Positions 1-9,287 of a stretch of 64,000 bases of DNA are shown piece after piece. The DNA is taken from assembly GCF_002021925.1 (NCBI RefSeq), contig NZ_CP012546.1, positions 1,364,001 through 1,428,000 on the forward strand, in the 5' to 3' direction. Numbering within the stretch: the first letter of the stretch is position 1; every line of letters starts with the position of its first letter. The notes below the pieces were generated by a model that worked only from the letters and a program-made list of their open reading frames with translations, was not told the origin of the DNA and did not search any database. The DNA comes from Campylobacter pinnipediorum subsp. pinnipediorum. GTDB lineage: Bacteria > Campylobacterota > Campylobacteria > Campylobacterales > Campylobacteraceae. A program made the position numbers and the translations under genes.

Positions 1-306
1 ATACTCAACATCAGCCAAACTATCTTTTTTGATAGGGACATCGCTTCTTATTTTTAAGGTTAGTCTGATTCTTTCTGGCACACTTTTTTCAAATTCTATT
101 TTACTAACACTTCCAACAACAACACCAACAAACTTCACCTGAGACTCAACCCTTATACCAGAAGGAAGCTCATCAGCTACAATATAATACTCTTCATAAC
201 TTATATTTTTATCAGAATCACTCATCCACCACATAAAAACAGCAAACAAGATAATACAAAGTGTAAAAAACAATCCAACTATGGTATATGAGTTTCTATT
301 TTCCAT
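1..306 (-). CDS. mlaD: MlaD-like MCE substrate-binding protein (3' part off the left edge)
   Basis: This is the N-terminal part (about 102 residues) of a membrane-anchored MCE protein, the periplasmic lipid-binding part of an Mla-type ABC transporter that moves phospholipids between outer and inner membrane. One hydrophobic segment at about residues 7-27 gives an N-in anchor. After it begins an MCE domain with the usual V-x-F-x-G-V-x-V-G-x-V pattern at about residues 59-70. The ATG at 306 overlaps the end of the mlaF gene by 11 bases, so the two are translationally coupled. The order permease - ATPase - MCE matches C. jejuni iamB/iamA and its neighbour. The rest of the gene lies outside the window, so the domain's completeness cannot be judged. 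Confidence 0.85.
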   Translation of the reverse strand, partial: MENRNSYTIVGLFFTLCIILFAVFMWWMSDSDKNISYEEYYIVADELPSGIRVESQVKFVGVVVGSVSKIEFEKSVPERIRLTLKIRSDVPIKKDSLADVEY

Positions 307-1045
307 TATTTTTCCTCATTTTAAATAATTCTTCAAGAGGGTTTACATCTATTCTTTCAAGCTCTTTTAAATTTCCCTCAAAAGCTATCTTTTTATTATC
401 AATAATCAAAAAACGATCCAATATATCAAATATAGAATCAGCATCGTGAGTAACCATAACAATAGTTATACCAAGGCTGTCTCTTAAACTACAAACAAGC
501 TTATCCATCTCACGACTACTAACCGGATCAAGACCACTATTTGGCTCATCCAAAAATAAAACCTTAGGGCTTAGCACAAGCGCCCTAGCAAGAGCTGCTC
601 GTTTTTTCATACCACCACTAAGCTCAGCTGGATATAAAAAAGCAGCTTGTTTTTTAAGTCCTACTTTTTGTATCCAAAACATAGAAATTTCATCTATCTG
701 AGACTGCTTAAAATCAGAATATTCTTTTAACATAACTCCAACATTTTGCAATATATTCATAGAACCAAACAAAGCACCAAACTGAAACATACTACCACAG
801 CTTAGCTTTATATCTTTGATTTGTTCTTGCGAGCTATTCCATATATCTTTTTGTTCAAAAAATATATTTCCATTATCTGGTTTTTTTAGATACATCATAG
901 TTTTCATTAGAGTGGTCTTACCGCTTCCACTTCCACCTAAAAAACCATAAATTTCAGACTGATTTATCCCCCAACTAACATTATCGTGTATGGTTGTATT
1001 CCCGTATCTGGTTGTTATATCAACACCTCTAAGTATATTTTTCAT
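296..1045 (-). CDS. mlaF: ABC transporter ATP-binding protein, MlaF/IamA type
   Basis: Cytoplasmic ATPase subunit of the Mla lipid transporter. Walker A GGSGSGKTT is at about residues 37-45, followed by a Q-loop with FQFGALF, the signature LSGGMKKRAALARAL near 140, Walker B VLFLDEPNSGLDP and the switch histidine in VTHD. The QFGALF and GGM variants are typical of MlaF rather than of drug exporters. I start at the ATG at 1045, which overlaps the permease stop as ATGA; a GTG/ATG extension of four residues upstream is less likely. Length, 249 residues, is normal. The gene sits between the permease and the MCE gene. In C. jejuni the homologue is called iamA (invasion-associated marker). Confidence 0.9.
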   Translation of the reverse strand: MKNILRGVDITTRYGNTTIHDNVSWGINQSEIYGFLGGSGSGKTTLMKTMMYLKKPDNGNIFFEQKDIWNSSQEQIKDIKLSCGSMFQFGALFGSMNILQNVGVMLKEYSDFKQSQIDEISMFWIQKVGLKKQAAFLYPAELSGGMKKRAALARALVLSPKVLFLDEPNSGLDPVSSREMDKLVCSLRDSLGITIVMVTHDADSIFDILDRFLIIDNKKIAFEGNLKELERIDVNPLEELFKMRKNNGK

Positions 1046-2148
1046 ATTCCATACCACATAAAAAATATAGCAAAAACAGAATCAAGAGCTACAACACAAA
1101 AAATGGCATTTACAACACTTGTTGTAGTTTTTTCGCCCAAACTTTGAGCATTTTGATTTACCTCAAAACCTCTTAAGCAACCTATTATTGCTATCATGGC
1201 TCCAAAAAAAGGTGCTTTTATCATACCAACCCAAAAATGCTTTAAATCAACACTATCCCTAAATCTGCTAATATACTCACTAAAATCTATATCTAAAATA
1301 TTTTTAGAAACAAGCATTTGCCCTAAAATACTTACACCATCGGCGAGAAAAATCACCAAAGGCACAGATAAAACCATAGCCATAACCCTAGGAAAAACTA
1401 AAACAGCAACGGGATCAAGCCCCATAGTTTTCATAGCATCTATCTCTTCTGTTATTTTCATAACACCAATTTGCGCAGCAAAACTAGAAGATGAGCGACC
1501 AGCTATAACTATAGTTGCTATCAAAGGAGCAACCTCTCTGAGAGTTAAAATACCCATAATATCAACGATAAAAATACTTGCACCAAAATTAGCAAGCATT
1601 GCGCTTCCTAAATAAGCTAAAACTATACCTATCAAAAATGAAGTTAAAAGCACTATAAAAATAGCATTAATCCCGCCGTCTTTTATATAATTACTTAACT
1701 CTTTTAAGCGAAAATTTTTTGGATTGTAAAAAGAACATAGACTTTTTACTAAAAACTCTCCAAAAAAACTACAAAAACAAAGCATAGAATCAACAACCAC
1801 TAAAACTTTTTTGCCAATTGTCTGTATTAAATTTAAGCCTTTACTGTATTGTTTATGCTCAGAGTGAGATTCTTGCTGTCTAACAAAATCAAAAATTTTA
1901 ATAATATTATCATTTTGATTTATAAACTTAACATTATTGTATTTTGATAAGAATATATCAAGCAAGATAGCAACCGAATAATCAATACTGTTAAGGTTTG
2001 AAAAATCAATTTGTATATTTTTGTATTTTTTGATGCCAAGCAAAAACACATTTAACTCTTTTGCGTTTTTGTATGTCAAATCACCATTTAAATAAATCGT
2101 AACAAAATCAGCATTAGCTTGTATTTTGACATTTTGTTTTATATTCAA
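1042..2148 (-). CDS. mlaE: MlaE-type lipid transporter permease with N-terminal STAS domain
   Basis: Inner-membrane permease of the same transporter. The last about 240 residues form the MlaE permease domain: several membrane helices and the family signature around EIDAMKTMGLDP, the coupling region that contacts MlaF. The first about 90 residues look like a STAS domain (beta-strand DFVTIYLNGDLTYKNA, then DFSNLNSIDYSVAILL). In E. coli this role belongs to a separate protein, MlaB, which here is fused to the permease. Start is a TTG at 2148 with AAAGG six bases upstream. C. jejuni IamB is the likely orthologue. 54 bases separate it from the carboxylase gene, so it probably belongs to the same transcript. 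Confidence 0.88.
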   Translation of the reverse strand: MNIKQNVKIQANADFVTIYLNGDLTYKNAKELNVFLLGIKKYKNIQIDFSNLNSIDYSVAILLDIFLSKYNNVKFINQNDNIIKIFDFVRQQESHSEHKQYSKGLNLIQTIGKKVLVVVDSMLCFCSFFGEFLVKSLCSFYNPKNFRLKELSNYIKDGGINAIFIVLLTSFLIGIVLAYLGSAMLANFGASIFIVDIMGILTLREVAPLIATIVIAGRSSSSFAAQIGVMKITEEIDAMKTMGLDPVAVLVFPRVMAMVLSVPLVIFLADGVSILGQMLVSKNILDIDFSEYISRFRDSVDLKHFWVGMIKAPFFGAMIAIIGCLRGFEVNQNAQSLGEKTTTSVVNAIFCVVALDSVFAIFFMWYGI

Positions 2149-2202
2149 TTTTTACCTTTATTAAACATAAAAAATATTTTATCAAAAACAAGCTAAATTT
2201 TA

Positions 2203-3645
2203 TTATTTACCATAAACTTTTCTATGCTTGTTTATAGCTTGATTAATGGCTGTTTTTAGCTCTTCTTCTCCACCATGAGTACTGTCATGAGTATTTTCAA
2301 GTATAGAGTTTAGATTTTTTTCAACATAACTTGTATCAAAAAATCCTCGCCTAAACTCACGAGATTTACTAATAGCAAGCAAGAAAGGTATAATAGTCTG
2401 GACACCCTCTATCGTAAATTCTTCAAGTGCTCTTTCAAGTTTATTTATCATCAGATCATAATCAGTTGCTTTTACTATAAGCTTTGCAACCAAAGAATCA
2501 TAATAAGGTGGGATAGTATAGTCTTTATATGCATGACTATCAACCCTAACAGATGGTCCGAGCGCTGGATAATAACCTAAAATTTTACCTGGCGTTGGAA
2601 TAAAGTTTTGCCAAACATTTTCAGCAGTTATCCTTGCTTCTATAGCATAACCTTGAGGTTTTATATCGCTTTGCTCAAGTTCTAGTATCTCCCCTGCAGC
2701 TGTTCTAATCTGTCTAACAACCAAGTCAACTCCCGTTATCTCTTCTGTAACTCCATGTTCAACTTGTATTCTTGTATTCATCTCCATAAAATAAAATTGA
2801 TTATCATCATCTAATAAAAACTCTATAGTTCCTACATTTGAATACCCAACAGCTTTTGCAGCAGCCACAGCTGTAACACCCATAATTTTACGTAAATTTT
2901 CACTTATAGAAGGACAAGGGGCTATCTCAATAATCTTTTGATGTCTTCTTTGTATAGAACAATCTCTTTCACAAAGGTGTATTATATTGCCATAATTATC
3001 GCCTAAAATTTGAAACTCAATGTGCCTTGGATTTACAACAAGTTTTTCCATAAAAACTTCATCGTTATTAAAATAAGCTTTAGCCTCTCTCTTACAAGAG
3101 TTGTAAGCATCTTCTAGCTCATCTTCTTTAAAAACTTTTCTAATACCTCGTCCGCCACCACCACCGCTGGCTTTTAATATAACCGGATATCCAATCTTTA
3201 AAGCATATTCTTTTATCTTCTCCATAGGCTCATCATTTAATTTTTCTGTGCCTGGAACTATTGGAATTCCATTTCTTTTCATCAAATATCTTGCAATATT
3301 TTTATCGCCCATTTTGCGAATCACATCAGATTTAGGACCAATAAAAACAAGTCCAGAATCCTCAACAAGTTTTGCAAACTCATAATTTTCACTTAAAAAT
3401 CCATACCCAGGATGTATTGCATCAGCGCCACAACTCTTAGCGATTTCTACTATAGATTTTGCATTAAGATACCCTTTTATGGGTTCATCGCCTATCATAT
3501 GAGCTTCATCAGCAATCTTAACATGCAAGCATTCAGCATCTGGTTTTGTATAAATGGCTACACTTTTTATGTGCAAATCTCTACAAGCACGAACTATCCT
3601 AACAGCTATTTCCCCACGATTTGCTATAAGAATTTTATGAATCAT
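2203..3645 (-). CDS. pycA: Biotin carboxylase subunit, probably pyruvate carboxylase subunit A
   Basis: ATP-dependent carboxylation of biotin carried on a partner protein. Domains in order: preATP-grasp (residues 1-115, starting IHKILIANRGEIA with HPGYGFLSEN near 78-87), ATP-grasp with the glycine loop GGGGGRGI at 161-168, the catalytic RDCSIQRRHQK stretch near 228-238 and MNTRIQVEH near 285, then the biotin carboxylase C-terminal domain. At 480 residues it is longer than typical AccC (about 445-450) and matches the length and ending of epsilonproteobacterial PycA, so I favour the pyruvate carboxylase A subunit. AccC cannot be excluded: no biotin carrier or transcarboxylase gene is adjacent. 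The ATG at 3645 has a strong GGAGGTG site. Confidence 0.75.
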   Translation of the reverse strand: MIHKILIANRGEIAVRIVRACRDLHIKSVAIYTKPDAECLHVKIADEAHMIGDEPIKGYLNAKSIVEIAKSCGADAIHPGYGFLSENYEFAKLVEDSGLVFIGPKSDVIRKMGDKNIARYLMKRNGIPIVPGTEKLNDEPMEKIKEYALKIGYPVILKASGGGGGRGIRKVFKEDELEDAYNSCKREAKAYFNNDEVFMEKLVVNPRHIEFQILGDNYGNIIHLCERDCSIQRRHQKIIEIAPCPSISENLRKIMGVTAVAAAKAVGYSNVGTIEFLLDDDNQFYFMEMNTRIQVEHGVTEEITGVDLVVRQIRTAAGEILELEQSDIKPQGYAIEARITAENVWQNFIPTPGKILGYYPALGPSVRVDSHAYKDYTIPPYYDSLVAKLIVKATDYDLMINKLERALEEFTIEGVQTIIPFLLAISKSREFRRGFFDTSYVEKNLNSILENTHDSTHGGEEELKTAINQAINKHRKVYGK

Positions 3646-3686
3646 AAAAACACCTCCGATTTTATAAACATATAAAAATTAATAAA

Positions 3687-5510
3687 TTAATTATCCCTAA
3701 ACACCCTATTTTGTCCATTTTTAATTATATCACTATCTAAATCAAGTTTTTCAAGATATGCAATTATATATTTTCTACTTAAATTAAGTCTATTTTTTGC
3801 ATTTTGAACATTTACAAAACCATCTTCTTTTATTAAATTTTTTAGATATTTAAGCACATCTGAAAGATTTTTGGATGTTATAAAAAGATTATGTGCAAGT
3901 CTTATAACACGACCATTTGCTGTTAATTTTTTTAATGCATTATCTCCGCTTAACCTGTCTATTTCAAGTTCATCATATATATTATAAGGTGCTTTTGGAG
4001 CAAATTTATCATTATCTAAAATTTTATAAATTTCATCTTCTAACTTGATTTTTAACTCACTAAAATCAACACCTTTTTTTGTATAAACTCCACTATTTTT
4101 TTCAATAATATCGCTATTATAAAGCTCATCTATACAAGACTGGGTTAGCTTTTCACTAGCCCAACCAAGCTTTAAGCTTATACTGGAAGCTGAAAAAACA
4201 GCGAATTTATTTTTGTCTATTATAAACTTAATAAACTCTGTTATTCTATATTTTACTGCTTCATCATAGACATTCAAAGCATCTTCATCCACAAAACTAT
4301 TAGGTAAAGTTTTTGCTATATCAAGAGCTTGTTTATGGGTTAAGTTAAATCTTTGAGTAGAGCTTATAAGTCCAAATCCATTTTTATGGGTAAGCTTTAA
4401 AATTTCAAAAACCCTTTTAAAATCAAGATTATTTAAAGCTACCAAAAGAGCTATCTTGCCTTGTTTTTTCATAGGTTCGCTTATAGGATTTAAAACTCTT
4501 CCACCGCCTATAACACGGCCATTTAAAAGCAAAACAAACGGCTCATTAAATATCAAAAACATATCTTTTTCAAATTTAAAACTTACAAATTTATCTTTTT
4601 CATCACTTAAAACAACGGCTTTTGCTGCTACTTGTTTTGAACCAACACAAAAAGTTAAGTTTTGATTGTGCTTTAAATCATCCGCAAAAACTATAGCATC
4701 AGCCTCTTTAAATCCCCTAAAAAAGCCTTTTTTACTAAGAAGCTGTCCTTTTTTAAGTTCACTAAGTTGCACTCCTGTTAGATTAAGAGCGGCTCTATTG
4801 CTAGTTGTTGCAAAATCTTCGTTTTTATCATGAAGCTGAATGCTTCTAACACTCACATCCTTGGCTATATCATAATCAAAAAGCTTATCTCCAACACTAA
4901 CTTTTCCACTAATAACACTACCAGTAACTACAGAGCCTATACCTTTTATACTAAAAACCCTATCTATATAATAACGAAAAACTCCATCTGCATCTCTTTT
5001 TTTTGGTTTTAATGTAAAGAGATATTTTTTTAATTCTTCTATTGTATTTAAATCTTTTATACTTGTATGAAAAGTTTTTAAAATATTTAAACTCATGCTG
5101 TTTTTAATGTATTCTTTTGCTTTATTTTCTAAGCTATGTATTGTATCACTATCAACTAAATCAATCTTTGTAACAACCAAGATAACATCTTTAACACCCA
5201 ATAAACTCAAAACATTCATATGCTCTTTTGTTTGTGGCATTATCCCATCATTTGCGGCAACTACAAGCATACAAGCATCGAAAGCAAAAGCGCCACTTAT
5301 CATTGTTTTTACTAGATTTTCGTGTCCAGGAACATCTATAAAGGCTATATTTTTATTATTGTTTTGCAAGTTTGAAAAACTTAGGTCTATGGTTATGCCC
5401 CTACTCTTTTCTTCTTCTAAAGAGTCGCCATCAAAACCATTTAAAGCTCTTATTAAAGATGTTTTTCCGTGGTCTATATGCCCCGATGTTCCTATTATAA
5501 GACTATTCAT
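3687..5510 (-). CDS. selB: Selenocysteine-specific elongation factor SelB
   Basis: GTPase that delivers selenocysteinyl-tRNA to the ribosome at recoded UGA codons. The G motifs are in order: GHIDHGKT at residues 10-17, RGITIDLSF (G2), DVPGHE (G3) and VTKIDL (G4). EF-Tu-like beta-barrel domains follow, then a long C-terminal region of winged-helix type that in this family binds the SECIS RNA hairpin. About 607 residues, usual for SelB. I start at the ATG at 5510 inside the end of selA; an in-frame start four codons upstream (5522) is equally possible. It follows selA, as expected for partners. No selenoprotein gene is evident in this window. Confidence 0.93.
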   Translation of the reverse strand: MNSLIIGTSGHIDHGKTSLIRALNGFDGDSLEEEKSRGITIDLSFSNLQNNNKNIAFIDVPGHENLVKTMISGAFAFDACMLVVAANDGIMPQTKEHMNVLSLLGVKDVILVVTKIDLVDSDTIHSLENKAKEYIKNSMSLNILKTFHTSIKDLNTIEELKKYLFTLKPKKRDADGVFRYYIDRVFSIKGIGSVVTGSVISGKVSVGDKLFDYDIAKDVSVRSIQLHDKNEDFATTSNRAALNLTGVQLSELKKGQLLSKKGFFRGFKEADAIVFADDLKHNQNLTFCVGSKQVAAKAVVLSDEKDKFVSFKFEKDMFLIFNEPFVLLLNGRVIGGGRVLNPISEPMKKQGKIALLVALNNLDFKRVFEILKLTHKNGFGLISSTQRFNLTHKQALDIAKTLPNSFVDEDALNVYDEAVKYRITEFIKFIIDKNKFAVFSASSISLKLGWASEKLTQSCIDELYNSDIIEKNSGVYTKKGVDFSELKIKLEDEIYKILDNDKFAPKAPYNIYDELEIDRLSGDNALKKLTANGRVIRLAHNLFITSKNLSDVLKYLKNLIKEDGFVNVQNAKNRLNLSRKYIIAYLEKLDLDSDIIKNGQNRVFRDN

Positions 5511-6831
5511 TTTCAAGCTCATTTATTATTTTTATCAAATCATCGACATCTTTATAAAGTATACTTCTTAAATCAAAAATAAAACTGTTATTTTCAATCC
5601 TTCCAATAACATTTTTTTCTCTATATTTTTGTTCATTTTTAATAGCATTACCACTAATAGCTAATGCCACGCTAGGTATATTTTTATTTGGCAAACTACC
5701 ACCACCAACAAAGGTTGTAGTTTTTAAAATTTTAAGTGGTTTTGATAGTTTTGAGTTTATCAAATTAGCCAAATCAAATAAATCGTTTTCTTTTTTGTTT
5801 ATTAAATTAATTGTAGTTATAAGATTTAATTCTTTATTTATATAAGCTTTAATACTTTCGCAAAGTATACTCAGAACAACCTTATCAACCCTTAGCATTC
5901 TAAGAAGTTGATTTTTGCGAAGTTTTGATATAAGCTCTTTTTTTCCCAAAATAATACCGCTTTGAACAGAACCAAAAAGCTTGTCGCCACTAAAACTAAC
6001 CAAGCTAACTCCATCTTGAAGCACCCTTGAAATACTTGGCTCATCCTTGCTTAAATTATATCCAAGCTCATTTACATAACCACTTCCAAGATCATAATAA
6101 TCAATAAGCCCATTTTCTTTTGCAATATTACTAATATCCCTAATAGCAACACTTTGAGTAAAACCAACTATATCAAAGTTTGATTTGTGTGCCTTAAAAA
6201 GCATATTTGTATCTTGTGTGATTGCATTTTTATAATCATCAATATTTGTTTTATTTGTTGTGCCTACTTCTTTTAAAATAGCTCCCGAGTTTAACATAAC
6301 ATCTGGTATCCTAAAACTACCGCCTATTTCAACAAGCTCGCCTCTGCTAACAACAACTTCTTTGTTTTTTGCAAATGTATTTAGTATCAAAAAAACAGCA
6401 CTAGCATTGTTATTTACAACCAAAGCATCTTCGCAACCAAATAAAACCTTGCACAAATTAGAGACATAATCATACCTATTGCCACGAGAACCACTTTGTA
6501 AATCAAACTCTAAATTCGAATAAAAGCATATTACATCTTTTGCTCTTTTTAAAATTTCTTCATCAATAATGCTTCTTCCTAGATTTGTATGCATAACAAC
6601 ACCGGTAGCATTGATTACTTTTTGAAATGAAAACCTTTGAAACTCAGCATATCTTTGAGAAATTTCATTTATTATTTCATCTTTTGATAATGATGGCTTT
6701 TTTTGTATTATAAGTTTTCTTTGTTCATCCAAAACCACCCTTGATATTGTTGCTAGCAATGGTTTTGAATAAAGCTTAAACTCTTCAAGATTTAAAATCT
6801 TATCAACTTGCAAAAGGTCTTTAAAATCCAT
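5503..6831 (-). CDS. selA: L-seryl-tRNA(Sec) selenium transferase SelA
   Basis: PLP enzyme that converts seryl-tRNA(Sec) to selenocysteinyl-tRNA using selenophosphate. The PLP lysine is visible in SFSGDKLFGSVQSGIILG, and the N-terminal domain carries the NATGVVMHTNLGRS motif near residues 75-90 that is diagnostic of SelA. The ATG at 6831 is preceded by GGAG at a good distance; the TTG 12 bases upstream is not needed. Length 442 residues is normal. It overlaps selB by 8 bases and follows fhs closely, so the three are likely co-transcribed. Formate dehydrogenase is the usual selenoprotein client in this group, which makes the neighbouring formate-THF ligase suggestive, but that link is inference. 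Confidence 0.94.
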   Translation of the reverse strand: MDFKDLLQVDKILNLEEFKLYSKPLLATISRVVLDEQRKLIIQKKPSLSKDEIINEISQRYAEFQRFSFQKVINATGVVMHTNLGRSIIDEEILKRAKDVICFYSNLEFDLQSGSRGNRYDYVSNLCKVLFGCEDALVVNNNASAVFLILNTFAKNKEVVVSRGELVEIGGSFRIPDVMLNSGAILKEVGTTNKTNIDDYKNAITQDTNMLFKAHKSNFDIVGFTQSVAIRDISNIAKENGLIDYYDLGSGYVNELGYNLSKDEPSISRVLQDGVSLVSFSGDKLFGSVQSGIILGKKELISKLRKNQLLRMLRVDKVVLSILCESIKAYINKELNLITTINLINKKENDLFDLANLINSKLSKPLKILKTTTFVGGGSLPNKNIPSVALAISGNAIKNEQKYREKNVIGRIENNSFIFDLRSILYKDVDDLIKIINELENE

Positions 6832-6860
6832 CAAAATCTCCAAGTTTTTTGAAATTTATA

Positions 6861-8513
6861 TTATGCCAAACCTGTTATCTCACCAGTTTTTGTATCTATC
6901 TTCATATTTAGAGCATTTGGATGAGCTGAAAGTCCTGGCATTAGCATAATCTTACCACAAACAGCAACAATAAAACCAGCGCCTGAACGAATTTGCAAAT
7001 CTTTAACTCTAAACTCAAACCCAGTAGGTCTGCCAAGCATATTTGCATCATCGCTAAAAGAATACTGTGTTTTTGCTATACAAACCGGAAAATGCTCAAG
7101 ATTAAGCTCTTTTATGTTTTTCAGTGCTTTTAAAGCATCGTCTTCAAAGATAACATCATTAGCACCATAAATTTGTTTTGCTATTTTTTCTATTTTTGTT
7201 TGGATACTGTCACTATTTTCATAAGTAAAATTTATCTTGTAAGGCTTGTCAATCTCTTCTAAAACTAAATTTGCAAGTTCTACAGCACCTTTTCCACCAT
7301 TTGCAAAATTTTCACAAACTGCTACTTTTACATTAAATTTAGCACAATAATCTTTAACAAAATCAATCTCTTCTTCTGTGTCTGTGGCAAATTTATTTAA
7401 AGCCACAACCAAGTTTAAGCCAAATTTGGTTTTTAAATTTTCTATATGGCCACCAAGATTTTTTATACCATCTTGTAATGCTTTTAAATTTGGTTTTGTT
7501 ATATCTTCTTTGCTTACACCACTATTGTATTTTATGGATCTAACGGTACTTACTAAAACCGTGGCATCTGGTAATATATCCGCTTTTTTGCATTTTATAT
7601 CTATAAATTTCTCAGCACCAAGTTCTGAACCAAATCCAGCTTCAGTAACAACATAATCAGCCAAATTTAAAGCTGTTTTTGTTGCTATGATTGAGTTGCA
7701 TCCGTGAGCTATGTTTGCAAAAGGGCCTCCGTGAACCAATGTCGGAGTATTTTCTAATGTTTGAAATAAATTTGGTTTTATTGCATCTTTTAAAAGTATA
7801 ACAACAGCATTCTCGCAACCCAAATCACGCACATAAATAGGCTCTGATTTTGAGTTTAATGCCACTATAATGTTTGATATTTTTTCTTTTAAATCACTCA
7901 AATCATCACAAAGACACAAAATAGCCATAATCTCACTAGCTGCTGTTATATTAAAGCTATCTTGTCTTTCCACACCATCAAATTTTCCACCTTGACCGAC
8001 AGTAATATGTCTTAAAGCTCTATCGTTCATATCCATACAACGATTCCATAAAACCTGTTGTATATCAAGTGGGTTACCTTGATAAATACTATTATCTATA
8101 ACTGCTGATATTAAGTTATTTGCGGATGTAATAGCGTGAAAATCACCGGTAAAATGTAAATTTAAATCTTGCATAGGGGCTATCTGAGAATACCCTCCGC
8201 CGGCCGCTCCGCCTTTTATTCCAAAAACTGGACCAAGAGAAGGCTCTCTTAATGCCAAACATACATTTTTACCTATATATTTAAGTGCATCTGCAAGACC
8301 TATAGAAGTTGTCGTTTTTCCTTCACCATAAGGTGTTGGATTTGTTGCTGTGACCAAAATAAGTTTTGAGTTTGATTTTTGTAGTTTTGGATTAATTTTT
8401 GCTTTATATTTGCCATATAATTCAAGTTCATCTTCTGATAAGCCCAAATTACTGGCAACATCTTTTATATTTATTAAATTTGCGTTTGTAGCTATTTGAA
8501 TATCACTTAACAT
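6861..8513 (-). CDS. fhs: Formate--tetrahydrofolate ligase
   Basis: Makes 10-formyl-THF from formate, ATP and tetrahydrofolate, feeding one-carbon metabolism. The nucleotide loop PTPYGEGKTTT is at residues 59-69, and the GPVFGIKGGAAGGGYSQ and LHFTGDFHA motifs follow, all hallmarks of the family. The start is the ATG at 8513, which overlaps the rimP stop (TAATG); the GTG two codons upstream would overlap more and has no better ribosome site. 550 residues, full length. Placing fhs between rimP and selA is not the arrangement I know from C. jejuni. Confidence 0.95.
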   Translation of the reverse strand: MLSDIQIATNANLINIKDVASNLGLSEDELELYGKYKAKINPKLQKSNSKLILVTATNPTPYGEGKTTTSIGLADALKYIGKNVCLALREPSLGPVFGIKGGAAGGGYSQIAPMQDLNLHFTGDFHAITSANNLISAVIDNSIYQGNPLDIQQVLWNRCMDMNDRALRHITVGQGGKFDGVERQDSFNITAASEIMAILCLCDDLSDLKEKISNIIVALNSKSEPIYVRDLGCENAVVILLKDAIKPNLFQTLENTPTLVHGGPFANIAHGCNSIIATKTALNLADYVVTEAGFGSELGAEKFIDIKCKKADILPDATVLVSTVRSIKYNSGVSKEDITKPNLKALQDGIKNLGGHIENLKTKFGLNLVVALNKFATDTEEEIDFVKDYCAKFNVKVAVCENFANGGKGAVELANLVLEEIDKPYKINFTYENSDSIQTKIEKIAKQIYGANDVIFEDDALKALKNIKELNLEHFPVCIAKTQYSFSDDANMLGRPTGFEFRVKDLQIRSGAGFIVAVCGKIMLMPGLSAHPNALNMKIDTKTGEITGLA

Positions 8514-8929
8514 TACCACTCCAAATAAGTTTTTGCTTTTTTTATGTCTGCAAAATTGATGGCAATATCTCCATTATTATTTTGTAATATAATAGAAGTA
8601 TGATTTACAGATATTAATTTTCCTTTAAATGTTGTTTCGTTTGTTTTAATTTTTACAAGTTCGCCTATGCTGGATATAAAATGCTTTGGTTGTTCTAATT
8701 TTCTCTCCAAGCCAGGACTACTTACTTCTAATATATAATCACCAGATATTGGTGGCGTTACATCAAAGATAGGCGATAAAAATCTACTAACTTTTTCACA
8801 ATCTTCAAGATTAACTCCACCATTTTTTGTTATATAAACCCTAAAAATAGCTTTTGAGTTTTCGTTTACTATCTCTGTATCATAAAGTTCTACACCACAC
8901 TCTTTTACTAATTCACTTAAATTATCCAT
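8513..8929 (-). CDS. rimP: Ribosome maturation factor RimP
   Basis: Assists 30S subunit assembly. The protein shows the RimP N-terminal domain with CEKVSRFLSPIFD and the highly conserved YILEVSSPGLERKL near residues 66-79, then a C-terminal SH3-like domain (KGKLISVNHTSIILQ). 138 residues is typical. It overlaps rbfA by 8 bases and shares its stop with the fhs start, so translation of the three is coupled. infB-rbfA-rimP is a conserved translation-assembly cluster in Campylobacter. Confidence 0.93.
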   Translation of the reverse strand: MDNLSELVKECGVELYDTEIVNENSKAIFRVYITKNGGVNLEDCEKVSRFLSPIFDVTPPISGDYILEVSSPGLERKLEQPKHFISSIGELVKIKTNETTFKGKLISVNHTSIILQNNNGDIAINFADIKKAKTYLEW

Positions 8930-9287
8930 TTTTATTTAAATCCTTAGAAATTTTATCAAAAAGCTTATCCATATGATTTTGATACTCAAGCCTATCATCA
9001 AATTCAAAATGAAAATTTGGACATCTATACCAACCTTCAGCTGCCATGCAATGATTTTGTAAATGCTTACAAACTCTTCTTAAATGAGATAATATATAAG
9101 CTTGTTCTCTTTCATCAAAGGCCATTTTATCAAGATAGACAAAAGCATCATATCTACCTTTTTTGCACTCAACATCAGTCACGCAAAGGCTTTGCAAAAT
9201 TTGATCTTCAAGGGTTGCTAAAGCCTCAGGTATAAGCTCTTTTAAAATACTTTCTGTTCTAAGTCTTTTAATTTCTGATTGGTTCAT
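8922..9287 (-). CDS. rbfA: 30S ribosome-binding factor RbfA
   Basis: Cold-shock-type 16S rRNA maturation factor. A single KH-like domain: an N-terminal helix [20 protein letters not shown], then [16 protein letters not shown] and a C-terminal helix with [12 protein letters not shown], close to RbfA of other Campylobacter. The ATG at 9287 overlaps the infB stop as ATGA. 121 residues, usual length. Two extra cysteine/histidine clusters ([19 protein letters not shown]) are typical of the epsilonproteobacterial version, from memory. Confidence 0.88.
   Translation of the reverse strand: MNQSEIKRLRTESILKELIPEALATLEDQILQSLCVTDVECKKGRYDAFVYLDKMAFDEREQAYILSHLRRVCKHLQNHCMAAEGWYRCPNFHFEFDDRLEYQNHMDKLFDKISKDLNKNG

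Noticed and set aside
1196-1615. 139-residue open frame opposite mlaE
   Set aside because: It is the complement of a well-supported permease gene, has no ribosome site and reads as a low-complexity Ile/Thr/Lys protein. The same applies to the other frames opposite real genes.
2203-3645. Assignment as AccC of acetyl-CoA carboxylase
   Set aside because: Not excluded, but the length of 480 residues and the extended C-terminus fit PycA better; no accB is adjacent.
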